Origin: Brevibacillus sp. DP1.3A
Lineage (GTDB): Bacteria; Bacillota; Bacilli; Brevibacillales; Brevibacillaceae
Direction: 5' to 3'
Assembly (NCBI RefSeq): GCF_013284245.2
Contig: NZ_CP085876.1
Location: forward strand, 1,853,501 to 1,917,500
DNA length: 64,000 bases
How positions within the stretch are numbered: position 1 is the stretch's first letter; each line of letters opens with the position of its first letter. Made by a program: the position numbers and the translations under genes. Shown here piece after piece: positions 1 through 8,899 of this stretch. The notes below the pieces were generated by a model, which worked only from the letters and a program-made list of their open reading frames with translations, had not been told where the DNA came from and did no database searches.

Positions 1-1
1 C

Positions 2-352
2 GCGCGGGACACGGATGAAGTCATCCAAGGGCTGTTGAAGACCCTTGCTCCGGGAGGCTGGATGATTATTACGGAGCCAACTCGAGAATTCGTAGAAATG
101 CTCATCTCCCAAGCTTTCATGATGACTCCACCAGTAGATGATAGGAAAAATACGCAATCGACCTTCATGACTGTCCAGCAGTGGCTCGATGTGTTTCAGC
201 GGGCAGGCGTCAAGGAGCTAGCGGTTTTGCCTGAGGAGTCTCACCCATTGGCACCACTTGGACAAAAGCTGTTTCTCATCAAGAACAACATCGATGTTGG
301 CGTACGTCAGCAGCTTTCCCCAACCGAAAACGAAATGGCCAAGCTCATTTAA
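2..352 (+). CDS. C-terminal end of an NRPS/PKS-type synthetase (methyltransferase domain), partial
   Basis: The frame is open at the left edge and only the last 116 residues are visible. The segment with LLKTLAPGGWMIITEP is the usual late strand of a class I SAM-dependent methyltransferase fold, of the kind found as C- or O-methyltransferase domains in peptide/polyketide assembly lines; LGQKLFLI further on fits the last strand. No carrier or thioesterase domain follows. The protein stops about 20 residues after the MT fold, ending in LSPTENEMAKLI, and the next synthetase starts 10 bp later with a TubC-like docking domain, so the two are very probably one operon whose proteins dock end to end (inference). 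Which scaffold this MT belongs to cannot be decided without the upstream sequence. Confidence 0.75.
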   Translation, partial: ARDTDEVIQGLLKTLAPGGWMIITEPTREFVEMLISQAFMMTPPVDDRKNTQSTFMTVQQWLDVFQRAGVKELAVLPEESHPLAPLGQKLFLIKNNIDVGVRQQLSPTENEMAKLI

Positions 353-362
353 ATAGGAGAGT

Positions 363-3300
363 GTGCATATGCCCCAAAACCTCAAGACGAGTAGCGTCGA
401 GCTCTTGATGCGCCTACGCAGAGATGGAATTTTTTTATGGGAGGAAAATGGGAGCCTGCGTTATAGAGCCCCAAGAGGAACGCTTGCAGCGGATGACTTA
501 CAGGCGTTAAAAGAACAGAAAGCAGACATTCTCGCTCTTTTGCGAGCCGAATCCCAACCGGTGAAGGTGGTACCAGATCCAGCAGCGCGATTTGTGCCTT
601 TTCCCCTGACAGATGTGCAGTCTGCTTATTTGCTGGGCCGGTATGAGCTGTTTGGCTATGGTGGCGTGGCGTGCCATATCTACATGGAGCTGGACTATCC
701 CGAGCTTGATCCGAAACGGGCGGAGGATGCGTGGAACCTGCTCATTGCAAGACATGACATGCTGCGCGCAACCATTGATCAGAACGGTCAGCAGCGCATT
801 CTGGAGAAGGTTCCGCGTTTGACGATTACCTATACAGATACAAGTGACATGGATGAGCAAGAGGCAGGAACAAGGCTCGATGACATACGCGAAGCGATGG
901 GACATCGCGTGTATGATACAGCCAAATGGCCGCTGTTTGATATCGGCTTGACGAAAACGAGCGACAGGGCTGTACTCCATGTATCGATGGAATTTCTCAT
1001 TGCGGATTGGGCGAGTATTTGGCTCTTGCTGGGTGAGTTTGAGGCCCTTTACAAAGAACCGGGAAAAACATTGCCCGCGTTGCCGATTACGTTTCGTGAT
1101 TACGTATTTGCCGAACGCAGCCTAAGAGAGACTACGGCGTATGGCAGAGACAAAGCGTACTGGCAGCAACGGATCGATGCATTGCCACAGGCTCCAGACC
1201 TGCCAATGGCGAGACAGCAGACCCAGAATGGAGACGCACGCTTTCGTCGTCGCTTCATTCGGTTAGATAATGCTTCGTGGGATGCCTTCAAGCGGCGTGC
1301 CCAGCAGCGAGGATTGACGCCAACCTCCGCAGTGATGACAGCCTTTGCCTCTGTGATCGAGCGCTGGAGTCGAAACCGTGCGTTTTGCCTGAATTTGACG
1401 TTGCTGAACAGACAGCCGCTGCATGAGCGAGTCCATGAGATTGTCGGGGATTTCACATCCGTCAATTTGCTTGCGGTTGATTGGGGATTGGAGCGTTCTT
1501 TTCAGGGGCGGGCGAAAACCATTCAAAAGCAGTTGTTTGAAGATTTGGATCACCGTTTGTTTTCCGGCGTGGAGGTCATGCGCGAGCTAGCGCGCAGGCG
1601 CGGGCGTGAAGCCGCTCTGATGCCAATCGTATTTACGAGCGCGATTGGGTTAGTGGAACCAGCGGAAGGCGGTCAGCTACAGGGCCAAATTGCTGGTCAT
1701 GGCATCAGTCAAACACCGCAGGTTTTCATCGATTGCCAAGCCATGGACAGCTCGGCAGGTTTGCAGGTGAACTGGGATGTGCGGGAGGGTGTTTTCCCTC
1801 TGCATGTCGTTGACGACATGTTTGATACTTTTGCAAAATTACTGCAATCTTTGGCGGGCAGTGAGCAAGTGTGGGAGGGAGCTGACGAAATTGCGTTGCC
1901 AGACTGGCAGCGAGAAGAGCGTCAGCAGGTGAATACGACCACCGCAGCTTTACCAGAGTACGCCTTGCATCAGCCAATCGTCACGCAAGCAATGACGACG
2001 CCAGATCGTCTAGCCGTGATTGACAGTGAAGGACAGATTTCCTATGCAGAACTGGTGAAACGAGCTGCCGCAGTAGCAGGGAAGCTGAAAGAGCTGGGCT
2101 GCCGCGAGCAAGACCGCGTGGCCATCGTGATGGAAAAAGGCGCGCATCAAGTCACAGCCGTACTCGGTACATTGTTTGCCGGAGCCGTCTATGTACCTAT
2201 TGATCCGAAGCAACCCGAGGTGCGGCGACAGGCCATGATGGAACAGGCGGACATCCGTTATGCCTTGACGGTATCTGCCAACCAGTTGCAATGGTCAGAC
2301 TCTATTCAAAAGATTGCAGTAGATCAAGTAAGCCCACAGCATGAACCATTGATACTGCCTGACCTAAACCCGGATTTGCCTGCGTACATCATCTATACGT
2401 CTGGCTCCACGGGACAGCCCAAAGGGGTCGTCATCAGCCACCGTGCAGCAGCGAATACAATCGAGGACATGCTTCGCCGTTTTGCGATCACGGAAAATGA
2501 CCGCGTACTTGGCCTTGCCCAGCTGAGCTTTGATTTATCTGTCTACGATATTTTTGCCACGCTTTCTGTTGGTGGTGCGGTCGTGTATCCTCATCCCGAT
2601 CGTCAAACGGACCCGTCCCATTGGAGTGAGCTGATAGCCGGGCATGACATTACCGTGTGGAATTCTGTGCCGGCCCTGATGCAGATGCTGGTCACGTATT
2701 TGGATTCTACGCCAACTGTCAAAGTTGACAGCCTGCGACTGGCCTTGCTTTCCGGTGACTGGATTCCGCTGACGCTGCCTGATCGGATGCAAAAATATCT
2801 GCCTTCTGCACAGATCGTCAGTCTCGGCGGTGCTACGGAAGCATCGATCTGGTCGAACTACCATCTGTACAACGGATTGGAAGCAGACTGGAACAGTATT
2901 CCGTATGGCCGCCCCCTCGCCAATCAAGGCTTCCGCGTCCTCGATTCACAGATGCGCGATTGCCCAGTGTGGGTGATCGGGGATCTGTATATTACCGGAG
3001 CTGGCTTGGCGGAGGGCTATGTGGGAGATCAAAGGCTCACGGAGGAAAGGTTCTTCTCTCATCCTATGGATGGAGAGAGACTGTACCGAACGGGTGATTT
3101 GGGCCGCTACACACCCAGGGGCGAAATCGAGTTTATTGGTCGCGAAGACAATCAGGTCAAAATCAGAGGGCATCGGATCGAGCTAGGTGAAATTGAATCG
3201 GCCCTGCTCAAACATCCTGCTGTCGCCGCAGCTGGTGTCGTGCTGGATGGAGCGAGTGACGAGCCTGTTTTGCTTGGGATTGTGGAAAGCGCCCGCAGGA

Positions 3301-5240
3301 TGGACCTTGACCTTGAAGCGGAAAGAGCAGAATTCGCGATGCTCGTAAATGGGATCGGTGAAGAAACGGGCATTGAGGTCAATCAGCGCATTGTTATGCT
3401 TTTGCAACAGATTGCGCGACAGTATACGAGCAAGCCTCTACGGATATTGCAAGTCGGCCCAGGGAACGGGGCATTGACAGAGCATGTCTCGCAAGCGTTG
3501 GAAGGCTATGATGCAGAGTATATAAGTATGGAAACAGTAGAAGAAGAGTATCGGGCACAAGGACTGGCACCGAATTCGTTCGATGTGGTGTTCGCTGCGG
3601 GAGCGATAGATAGCTCCGACATGGGCAAGCTGAAAGAGCTGATTTGCCCGGGTGGGTGGCTCATTCTTGCCAAGTGGACAGAGCCGTCATGGATAAGTGA
3701 GTTGCAGAAGGAAGAAGACGGTCTTGTGTTCGTTTTGCAGAATGAGGGAGAGAGTCATCTGCTCGCTCATCGTGTGAAGCTGGACAGGGTGAGGGTCAGT
3801 GGCGCAGAGCTGGAAAAATTCCTTTCCCTACACCTGCCTGGCTATATGCTGCCTGCTCATCTGCAAGTCGTAGATGCATTGCCGCTTACCGGAAATGGAA
3901 AAATAGATCGCCGCGAGCTGGCAAAATGGCGCCTTGCATCGTCGTTCGGACAAAATGCTGCTATGGACGCTACAGAGGTGGCTGAATCTGATCCATTGGA
4001 AGCGCAGCTTGCTCACGTCTGGGCAGAAGCATTGGGAGTCTCGAGAATCGGTCGAACACAAAGCTTTTATGAGTACGGTGCAGATTCCCTCATCATGGCG
4101 CAGGTAGCCGGAAAGCTGCGCGACAAGCTGGCGGAGGACTCGACGCACGCTGCCATCCCGTTTGATATCTTGCTCCGGCAAATGCTCAACTTCCCGACCG
4201 TGGAAGCACTGGCTGGTTTCATACACATGCGCAATCAGGAGATGCAGCAGAGTGAGGAAGTCGCATTTCTGAAAAAACGTAACAAGTCGAGCAATGCCGT
4301 GCTGATTCCATATGGCGGTGACGAATCTGGGCCGCTGCGGGTTGTGTTCCATGCCGTTTTGGGGACGATGGACAGTTTTCGTCCATTGATTGAACAGCTC
4401 AAAGCCCAACAGACAGGAAGCATCGTCGGGATCGCTATTGACGATGGTGAGCGTTATTGCGCGCTAGAGCCTTCCGAGCTGATAGAAACCGTGGCAGATG
4501 ATTATGCCGAATGCTTGATCGACATTTTGCGTGAAGCAGAGCAAAGGCCTGTACAGCTTATCGGCTATTCCTTGGGCGGATTGATTGCTATTGAAGTGGC
4601 GAGAAGACTCGGGGAGCAGGGCGTCTCTATTCTGGACCTGGTCTTGATCGACATTCCTCCGATCCTGACAGAAGTGAACGACGATCTCTTGATTGAGGCA
4701 CTGTTTGTTCCGAACCTGAACATCACGCAGGAACAGGCTGGTTTTGGAAAAGTGGATGAGCATGAATTCGCCCGGGCGATTTTGCAGCTTGTAGAAAAAT
4801 ACGGGGATTGCATCCCACAAGGCTCAGCGTGCACCATCGGTGGAGACGAGGGGCTAGACCAGGTGGGAGAGATGTTCCGCAAATTATCCGCGTTTGACAG
4901 AAGAGAACGCTTCACTGCTTATGTTCATGCGCTAGGCAAAGCATCAGGGGAACAGATGCCAGTGGAAATGGCAGAGGGCTTGTGCAAAGTGTTTGGGCAG
5001 AGCTTTAAAGCAGCTCGCTATACTCCTTTGCCATATATGGGAGACATTCGCTTCCTGCTGGCTCGTGAGCCGTTTCAATTTTTGCCAAGCACGAGCGAAG
5101 AGACCATCGCTTTTTGGCAAGATATATGCATTGGAGAACTAGAAGTGACAGAAATCGCCGGCAACCATTATAGCTGCATGGTAGGAGAGAATACGGTCAA
5201 GCTGGCGGAGCTGTTAGCAGTACCACTCGGCACCAAATAA
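363..5240 (+). CDS. Terminal NRPS module: docking-Cy-A(Cys)-truncated MT-PCP-TE
   Basis: A 1625-residue synthetase that probably adds and heterocyclises cysteine and then releases the product. Order seen: TubC-like N-terminal docking domain (about 8-58); heterocyclization domain (about 75-500) with FPLTDVQSAYLLGR, RHDMLR and VGDFTS motifs; adenylation domain (about 545-1000 plus 1150-1190) with core A3 near 676-688 and A10 lysine K1180; a shortened methyltransferase-like insert (about 1000-1150, motif I QVGPGNG at 1030-1036) between A8 and A10, as in pyochelin and yersiniabactin synthetases; PCP with GADSL (S1242); type I thioesterase with GYSLGG (S1403) and a C-terminal GNH. The A-domain pocket reads D-L-Y-N-L-S-L-I-W (D724 onward), the known cysteine code. 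The Cy motif has Glu210 in place of the first Asp of DxxxxDxxS (D215 and S218 kept). The insert is short and lacks later MT motifs, so it may be inactive or act in epimerisation. ATG at 363 follows a GGAGAG site. Confidence 0.95.
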   Translation: MHMPQNLKTSSVELLMRLRRDGIFLWEENGSLRYRAPRGTLAADDLQALKEQKADILALLRAESQPVKVVPDPAARFVPFPLTDVQSAYLLGRYELFGYGGVACHIYMELDYPELDPKRAEDAWNLLIARHDMLRATIDQNGQQRILEKVPRLTITYTDTSDMDEQEAGTRLDDIREAMGHRVYDTAKWPLFDIGLTKTSDRAVLHVSMEFLIADWASIWLLLGEFEALYKEPGKTLPALPITFRDYVFAERSLRETTAYGRDKAYWQQRIDALPQAPDLPMARQQTQNGDARFRRRFIRLDNASWDAFKRRAQQRGLTPTSAVMTAFASVIERWSRNRAFCLNLTLLNRQPLHERVHEIVGDFTSVNLLAVDWGLERSFQGRAKTIQKQLFEDLDHRLFSGVEVMRELARRRGREAALMPIVFTSAIGLVEPAEGGQLQGQIAGHGISQTPQVFIDCQAMDSSAGLQVNWDVREGVFPLHVVDDMFDTFAKLLQSLAGSEQVWEGADEIALPDWQREERQQVNTTTAALPEYALHQPIVTQAMTTPDRLAVIDSEGQISYAELVKRAAAVAGKLKELGCREQDRVAIVMEKGAHQVTAVLGTLFAGAVYVPIDPKQPEVRRQAMMEQADIRYALTVSANQLQWSDSIQKIAVDQVSPQHEPLILPDLNPDLPAYIIYTSGSTGQPKGVVISHRAAANTIEDMLRRFAITENDRVLGLAQLSFDLSVYDIFATLSVGGAVVYPHPDRQTDPSHWSELIAGHDITVWNSVPALMQMLVTYLDSTPTVKVDSLRLALLSGDWIPLTLPDRMQKYLPSAQIVSLGGATEASIWSNYHLYNGLEADWNSIPYGRPLANQGFRVLDSQMRDCPVWVIGDLYITGAGLAEGYVGDQRLTEERFFSHPMDGERLYRTGDLGRYTPRGEIEFIGREDNQVKIRGHRIELGEIESALLKHPAVAAAGVVLDGASDEPVLLGIVESARRMDLDLEAERAEFAMLVNGIGEETGIEVNQRIVMLLQQIARQYTSKPLRILQVGPGNGALTEHVSQALEGYDAEYISMETVEEEYRAQGLAPNSFDVVFAAGAIDSSDMGKLKELICPGGWLILAKWTEPSWISELQKEEDGLVFVLQNEGESHLLAHRVKLDRVRVSGAELEKFLSLHLPGYMLPAHLQVVDALPLTGNGKIDRRELAKWRLASSFGQNAAMDATEVAESDPLEAQLAHVWAEALGVSRIGRTQSFYEYGADSLIMAQVAGKLRDKLAEDSTHAAIPFDILLRQMLNFPTVEALAGFIHMRNQEMQQSEEVAFLKKRNKSSNAVLIPYGGDESGPLRVVFHAVLGTMDSFRPLIEQLKAQQTGSIVGIAIDDGERYCALEPSELIETVADDYAECLIDILREAEQRPVQLIGYSLGGLIAIEVARRLGEQGVSILDLVLIDIPPILTEVNDDLLIEALFVPNLNITQEQAGFGKVDEHEFARAILQLVEKYGDCIPQGSACTIGGDEGLDQVGEMFRKLSAFDRRERFTAYVHALGKASGEQMPVEMAEGLCKVFGQSFKAARYTPLPYMGDIRFLLAREPFQFLPSTSEETIAFWQDICIGELEVTEIAGNHYSCMVGENTVKLAELLAVPLGTK

Positions 5241-5263
5241 CTTCTTCGTTTAGCAATCAAGAC

Positions 5264-5317
5264 AGCGGTAGACAAGGACGACAAAATAACGTCCTTTGTC
5301 TGCCGCTGCTCTTTTTC
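5264..5317 (+). terminator. Rho-independent terminator of the NRPS operon
   Basis: Arms AGCGGTAGACAAGGACG and CGTCCTTTGTCTGCCGCT pair with one bulge and one G-U, followed by CTTTTTC. It ends the biosynthetic operon. Confidence 0.9.
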
Positions 5318-5415
5318 CTCACCGCAAGAATCACTCCTAAAAAATAGAAACCCTCATTTGTTCATCACGTATTACTACAGTGAAATCCAGCCCTAACAAA
5401 GTGAGGTGTCGTACA

Positions 5416-6177
5416 TTGGCAATAGAGATATCGAAAGTTAGTACTTCAAGAGGGAAGGTACAATATCATTGTAGCGGAAACGGCAAACCCAATATCGTTC
5501 TCATTAACGGTGGTTCAGGACCCATAGAAGGCTGGATGAAAATACTATCGGATCTTTCAGAGACTTCATCTGTCTTTTCCTATAATCGTCTTGGTGTTTC
5601 GGGGAGTGATAAGCCGCAAGAACCCCAAGATGGACTTACGATTGTAGAAACGTTACGGGAGACATTAAAGATAGTAGGTTTTGAACCCCCATTTTTGCTA
5701 GTCGGACACTCATTAGGGGGATTATATTCAAATTTATATGCCCGGCTTTACCCCAACGAAGTAGCTGGCGTTGTCTTTTTAGAATCCAGCCATCCGAAAG
5801 ATATCGGTCTTGAAAAATATCAAGGTAAGGTAGTCAAAACAATAAACAAAATGCTCTCCATGTTTGATTCCTTGTCTCCCCATAAACGATTCAATGAAGT
5901 TCATTTTGTCAAAAAAACAGTGGAACAAATCCATGCAATCGAATATTTTCCCGACATACCTGTTTACGTGATTACAGGTGGAAAAGAAAATCGCATGATG
6001 CCAGAGGAAGTACGCAAAAAACGAATCGAGCATCAGTTGGAACTGCTTTCATTATCTAGCAACAGCAAACATATCCTCGCTGAAAAAAGTGGGCATTTTC
6101 CTCAATTTACCGAGCCAAGAGTCGTCATTGATACGATCAAAGACTGTGTTGAACAAATACAATCAAAAATGTTGTAG
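5416..6177 (+). CDS. Alpha/beta-fold hydrolase
   Basis: A soluble single-domain protein of 253 residues with the alpha/beta hydrolase layout: oxyanion segment INGGSGP near the N-terminus, nucleophile elbow GHSLGG with Ser99, and a C-terminal KSGHFP with His227. No signal peptide or membrane helix. The frame extends upstream to a GTG at 5380, but the TTG at 5416 is preceded by GTGAGGTG at 5401-5408 with good spacing, so TTG is preferred. The gene is clearly more AT-rich than the NRPS upstream and the strong terminator between them separates it from that operon. Substrate unknown; the superfamily spans esterases, lipases and haloperoxidase-like enzymes. Confidence 0.85.
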   Translation: MAIEISKVSTSRGKVQYHCSGNGKPNIVLINGGSGPIEGWMKILSDLSETSSVFSYNRLGVSGSDKPQEPQDGLTIVETLRETLKIVGFEPPFLLVGHSLGGLYSNLYARLYPNEVAGVVFLESSHPKDIGLEKYQGKVVKTINKMLSMFDSLSPHKRFNEVHFVKKTVEQIHAIEYFPDIPVYVITGGKENRMMPEEVRKKRIEHQLELLSLSSNSKHILAEKSGHFPQFTEPRVVIDTIKDCVEQIQSKML

Positions 6178-6321
6178 CCCACCTGCCAAGCCGCGCTTTG
6201 CTACTCATTCGTCAGCCAGTTATTGCATTTCCTTTGTAGCAAATGTGTAACGGAGCTTTGCCTCTATTCGTGATATCCTGAAGCTAGCAGCAATTCCGAT
6301 CACGCAGAAAGGAAGAGGTCC

Positions 6322-6960
6322 ATGTCAGCTGAGAAAGAGTCCCGACTCTGCCAACGCTCCAAACAGATTCATAACCGAACGTTTGTCGTGACCTGCAAAG
6401 AGTTTTTGGTGAAGCAAGCAGACTTTCTGTTGGACGTATTCGCCGATGTAGAAGACGAGATTGGTCCTATCAAGAACGGTGCGAAAATTCAGGTAGGCTG
6501 GACCATTCTGCTGGTTTTCGAACGGGATGGGTATTTGGAGATCGTAGCACCCGATTACGACGCGAATCCTTTTTCCGAAACAACTTCTGACCTGTCTGTG
6601 TCCTTGGTCGTGCAAATGGCGCAAAACAACTGTTTGCAAACCGTGCGAGCAGAAGGGGATGCTGCTTTGTTCCAAGACAAAATTGTGGTGGCAAAAGGTG
6701 CATTTGAACAAGAACACGTCTATTTGCAGCGTGCAGAAGATGTTCGAAAAGGTGACTCCGGGTGGTATCTCGGGCCTGTGGAAGGCGAAGTAGACAGTGA
6801 CCAGCTAGAATCATATTACGTTTACCAACTGCTAAAGCTACGTCCGTCTCTTTTGCAAGCATTGGCTCTGCCACGAGGCTACATTGTCGTTTTCCAAGGA
6901 GATCAAATCGAAGCAGTCTTGGACGAGCACGATGAAAATGTATGGCCGACACTCCATTAG
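6322..6960 (+). CDS. Conserved-type protein of unknown function (possible Imm33/DUF2185-like C-terminal half)
   Basis: A soluble protein of 212 residues with ATG at 6322 after GGAAGAGG. I do not firmly recognise it. The C-terminal half contains GDSGWYLGPVEGE and a following hydrophobic helix and strand (LPRGYIVVFQGD), which resemble immunity-type DUF2185/Imm33 domains; this is a tentative resemblance only. The N-terminal half is a mixed alpha/beta segment with no motif I can name. No toxin gene sits beside it. Its 3' end overlaps the last 4 bp of the convergent nfi gene. Confidence 0.7.
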   Translation: MSAEKESRLCQRSKQIHNRTFVVTCKEFLVKQADFLLDVFADVEDEIGPIKNGAKIQVGWTILLVFERDGYLEIVAPDYDANPFSETTSDLSVSLVVQMAQNNCLQTVRAEGDAALFQDKIVVAKGAFEQEHVYLQRAEDVRKGDSGWYLGPVEGEVDSDQLESYYVYQLLKLRPSLLQALALPRGYIVVFQGDQIEAVLDEHDENVWPTLH

Positions 6961-7643
6961 CGGCTACTATTTAACGCCGCCGATACTTTATTCACGAGCT
7001 GATCCGCTTGCCGTGTCGTTTCGGGCAAACGATAGTTGGGAGAGAGCTTGGTGATCCATGCGCATGCAGTTGGCAAAGAGATTCCGTGTCCGATTGAGAC
7101 GAATATTGGTTTGATATTCGGTTGTGTGCGCAAGACTCCGCCGATGATCTCACCTTGATCAATCAAAGGGGAATACACACCTCTTTCCTGTGCTGGTTCT
7201 TCGTATTCTCCTAGCAGTCTCGTTTTTCCACAGCCAATGGTAGGAATGTCAAACAGGACGCCCAAATGACTGGCTAGTCCGAATCTTCGGGGGTGAGCGA
7301 TTCCTTGCCCATCACAGACGACGAGCTGCGGTGTTGTTTTTAGCTCCTTGAATGCACGTACCAGTGGAGGCAGCTCTCGAAAAGAGAACAAGCCAGGAAT
7401 ATACGGGAATTCGACGGTGTCTTGAATGACGACAGACTCTACGACTTGCAGGGAATTGGCGTCGAGGATCACGACACCAGCGACTAACAAATCAGACTCG
7501 GCATGATAGGCGACATCTACTCCGGCGACGAAGCTTACGTCCGCTAGTTGATCTTCTTTTTTCACTTGCTGGGATAGTTGTCGCTGTAAGTTGATGGCCT
7601 CTTGCTCATCAATGTTCCAAGGATGTTGGATAATTGGCTCCAT
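6957..7643 (-). CDS. nfi: Endonuclease V (deoxyinosine 3' endonuclease)
   Basis: Repair nuclease that cuts at the second phosphodiester bond 3' of deoxyinosine (family knowledge). The 228 residues carry the family signatures: VAGVDVAY with metal ligand D43, the YIPGLFSFRE wedge and catalytic Glu, DGQGIAHPR with a second Asp, GCGKTRLLG and a late FVSIGHGISL with the conserved His. Length matches the family (about 220-240). ATG at 7643 follows GGAGGT at ideal spacing. It is divergent from ribokinase and convergent with 6322-6960. Confidence 0.95.
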   Translation of the reverse strand: MEPIIQHPWNIDEQEAINLQRQLSQQVKKEDQLADVSFVAGVDVAYHAESDLLVAGVVILDANSLQVVESVVIQDTVEFPYIPGLFSFRELPPLVRAFKELKTTPQLVVCDGQGIAHPRRFGLASHLGVLFDIPTIGCGKTRLLGEYEEPAQERGVYSPLIDQGEIIGGVLRTQPNIKPIFVSIGHGISLPTACAWITKLSPNYRLPETTRQADQLVNKVSAALNSSR

Positions 7644-7810
7644 CTGGTTACCTCCGGATGATAGAAGATTTGTTCATTATATCCAATGAAACCATTGCGC
7701 TCCAAGTCTTAGGAACAATCCTGAGAAAATACGTTGACTTCTCGGATGAAAAGCACTATTTTGTAACCGACCGAATGATCATGTTTGAGATGGAACGAGG
7801 AGGGCTCGTC

Positions 7811-8713
7811 GTGAAAATCGCAGTAGTAGGAAGCATCAATATGGATCTCGTAACCCATGTACATCATTTGCCCAAAGCAGGAGAAACGATCGCAAGCCAT
7901 CACTTCGAGCTGATCCCGGGTGGAAAGGGAGCGAATCAGGCAGTAGCAGCGTCTCGCCTGGGGGCGCATGTCTCCATGATTGGAATGGTAGGAGAAGATG
8001 AGAACGGCCGGGTCATGCTGGGAGGGCTAACGGATGCGCACGTTCACATAGAGGGGATCAAATGCTCGGGTACGACAGGCATGGCTTTTATCAATGTTAG
8101 TGATGATGGAGAAAATAACATCGTGCTCGTTCCTGGAGCGAATGCGCTCGTTAGCACCGAGCATATTGCAGACAATCTGTCTATTTTAAAGGACAGCGAC
8201 ATCGTATTGCTCCAACTGGAAATCCCGATGCATGTCGTGGAATATACAGTCAAAGAGGCTGCTCGACTCGGCAAGCTGGTCATTTTAAATCCGGCACCTG
8301 CACGCGAGCTATCCAGTGAGTTATTAACCCATGTACATACCTTAACCCCAAATGAAACAGAGCTTTCTATTCTCACGGGAATGCCTGTATCCACGATAGA
8401 CGAAGTGCAAGCCGCAGCCAAAAAGCTTTTGTCTGGGGGACCAAAGCGCGTCATCGTGACGTTGGGGGAAAAGGGCGCTCTCATAGTAACCGCCGATGAG
8501 GCGACCCATATCCCGGCTTTCCGCGTAGAGCCAGTGGATACAACTGCGGCCGGAGATTCCTTTACAGCAGCTTTTGCGGTTGGGATCACACAAGGAATGA
8601 TAGAAACCGAAGCGGCCACTTTCGCCAGCAAAGTAGCAGCGATTGTCGTGACAAGGAACGGTGCTCAACCATCCCTGCCTACTTTCGAAGACGTACAAGC
8701 ATACTCTTTTTAA
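7811..8713 (+). CDS. rbsK: Ribokinase
   Basis: PfkB-family sugar kinase that phosphorylates ribose to ribose-5-phosphate with ATP. The protein begins with VGSINMD, has the first signature GGKGANQAVAASRLG and the second signature DTTAAGDSFTAAF containing the catalytic Asp and anion hole. The reading frame is open from 7634, but a GTG at 7811 preceded by GAGGAGG gives the usual ribokinase N-terminus and a normal 300-residue length. It is not accompanied by rbsABC transport genes or a LacI regulator here, so it may serve nucleoside or deoxyribose turnover (inference). Confidence 0.93.
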   Translation: MKIAVVGSINMDLVTHVHHLPKAGETIASHHFELIPGGKGANQAVAASRLGAHVSMIGMVGEDENGRVMLGGLTDAHVHIEGIKCSGTTGMAFINVSDDGENNIVLVPGANALVSTEHIADNLSILKDSDIVLLQLEIPMHVVEYTVKEAARLGKLVILNPAPARELSSELLTHVHTLTPNETELSILTGMPVSTIDEVQAAAKKLLSGGPKRVIVTLGEKGALIVTADEATHIPAFRVEPVDTTAAGDSFTAAFAVGITQGMIETEAATFASKVAAIVVTRNGAQPSLPTFEDVQAYSF

Positions 8714-8760
8714 TGGGGGAGAAGGATGGAGAAGATTTAGAGACGATATAACCAATGATC

Positions 8761-8799
8761 AAGCCTATTTTGAGAGGTGATTTTCAAAATGGGCTTTTT
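8761..8799 (+). terminator. Terminator after rbsK
   Basis: AAGCCTATTTTGA pairs with TCAAAATGGGCTT (one G-U) and is followed by a T run. Confidence 0.85.
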
Positions 8800-8811
8800 C
8801 TATAGGCATGG

Positions 8812-8851
8812 TTTACAGTTGCGGATATTTCATTTATTCACCGAACGGTAC
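8812..8851 (+). promoter_or_regulatory. Promoter and candidate TetR operator
   Basis: TTTACA at 8812, 17 bp, TATTCA at 8835, immediately followed by the short palindrome ACCGAACGGT (8840-8849). Position just after the -10 box of a TetR gene suggests autoregulation; this is an inference from placement. Confidence 0.5.
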
Positions 8852-8899
8852 ATAATGTGTAAGATTTCCATAACAGTTGGAAACGAAAGGAGGATTCCG

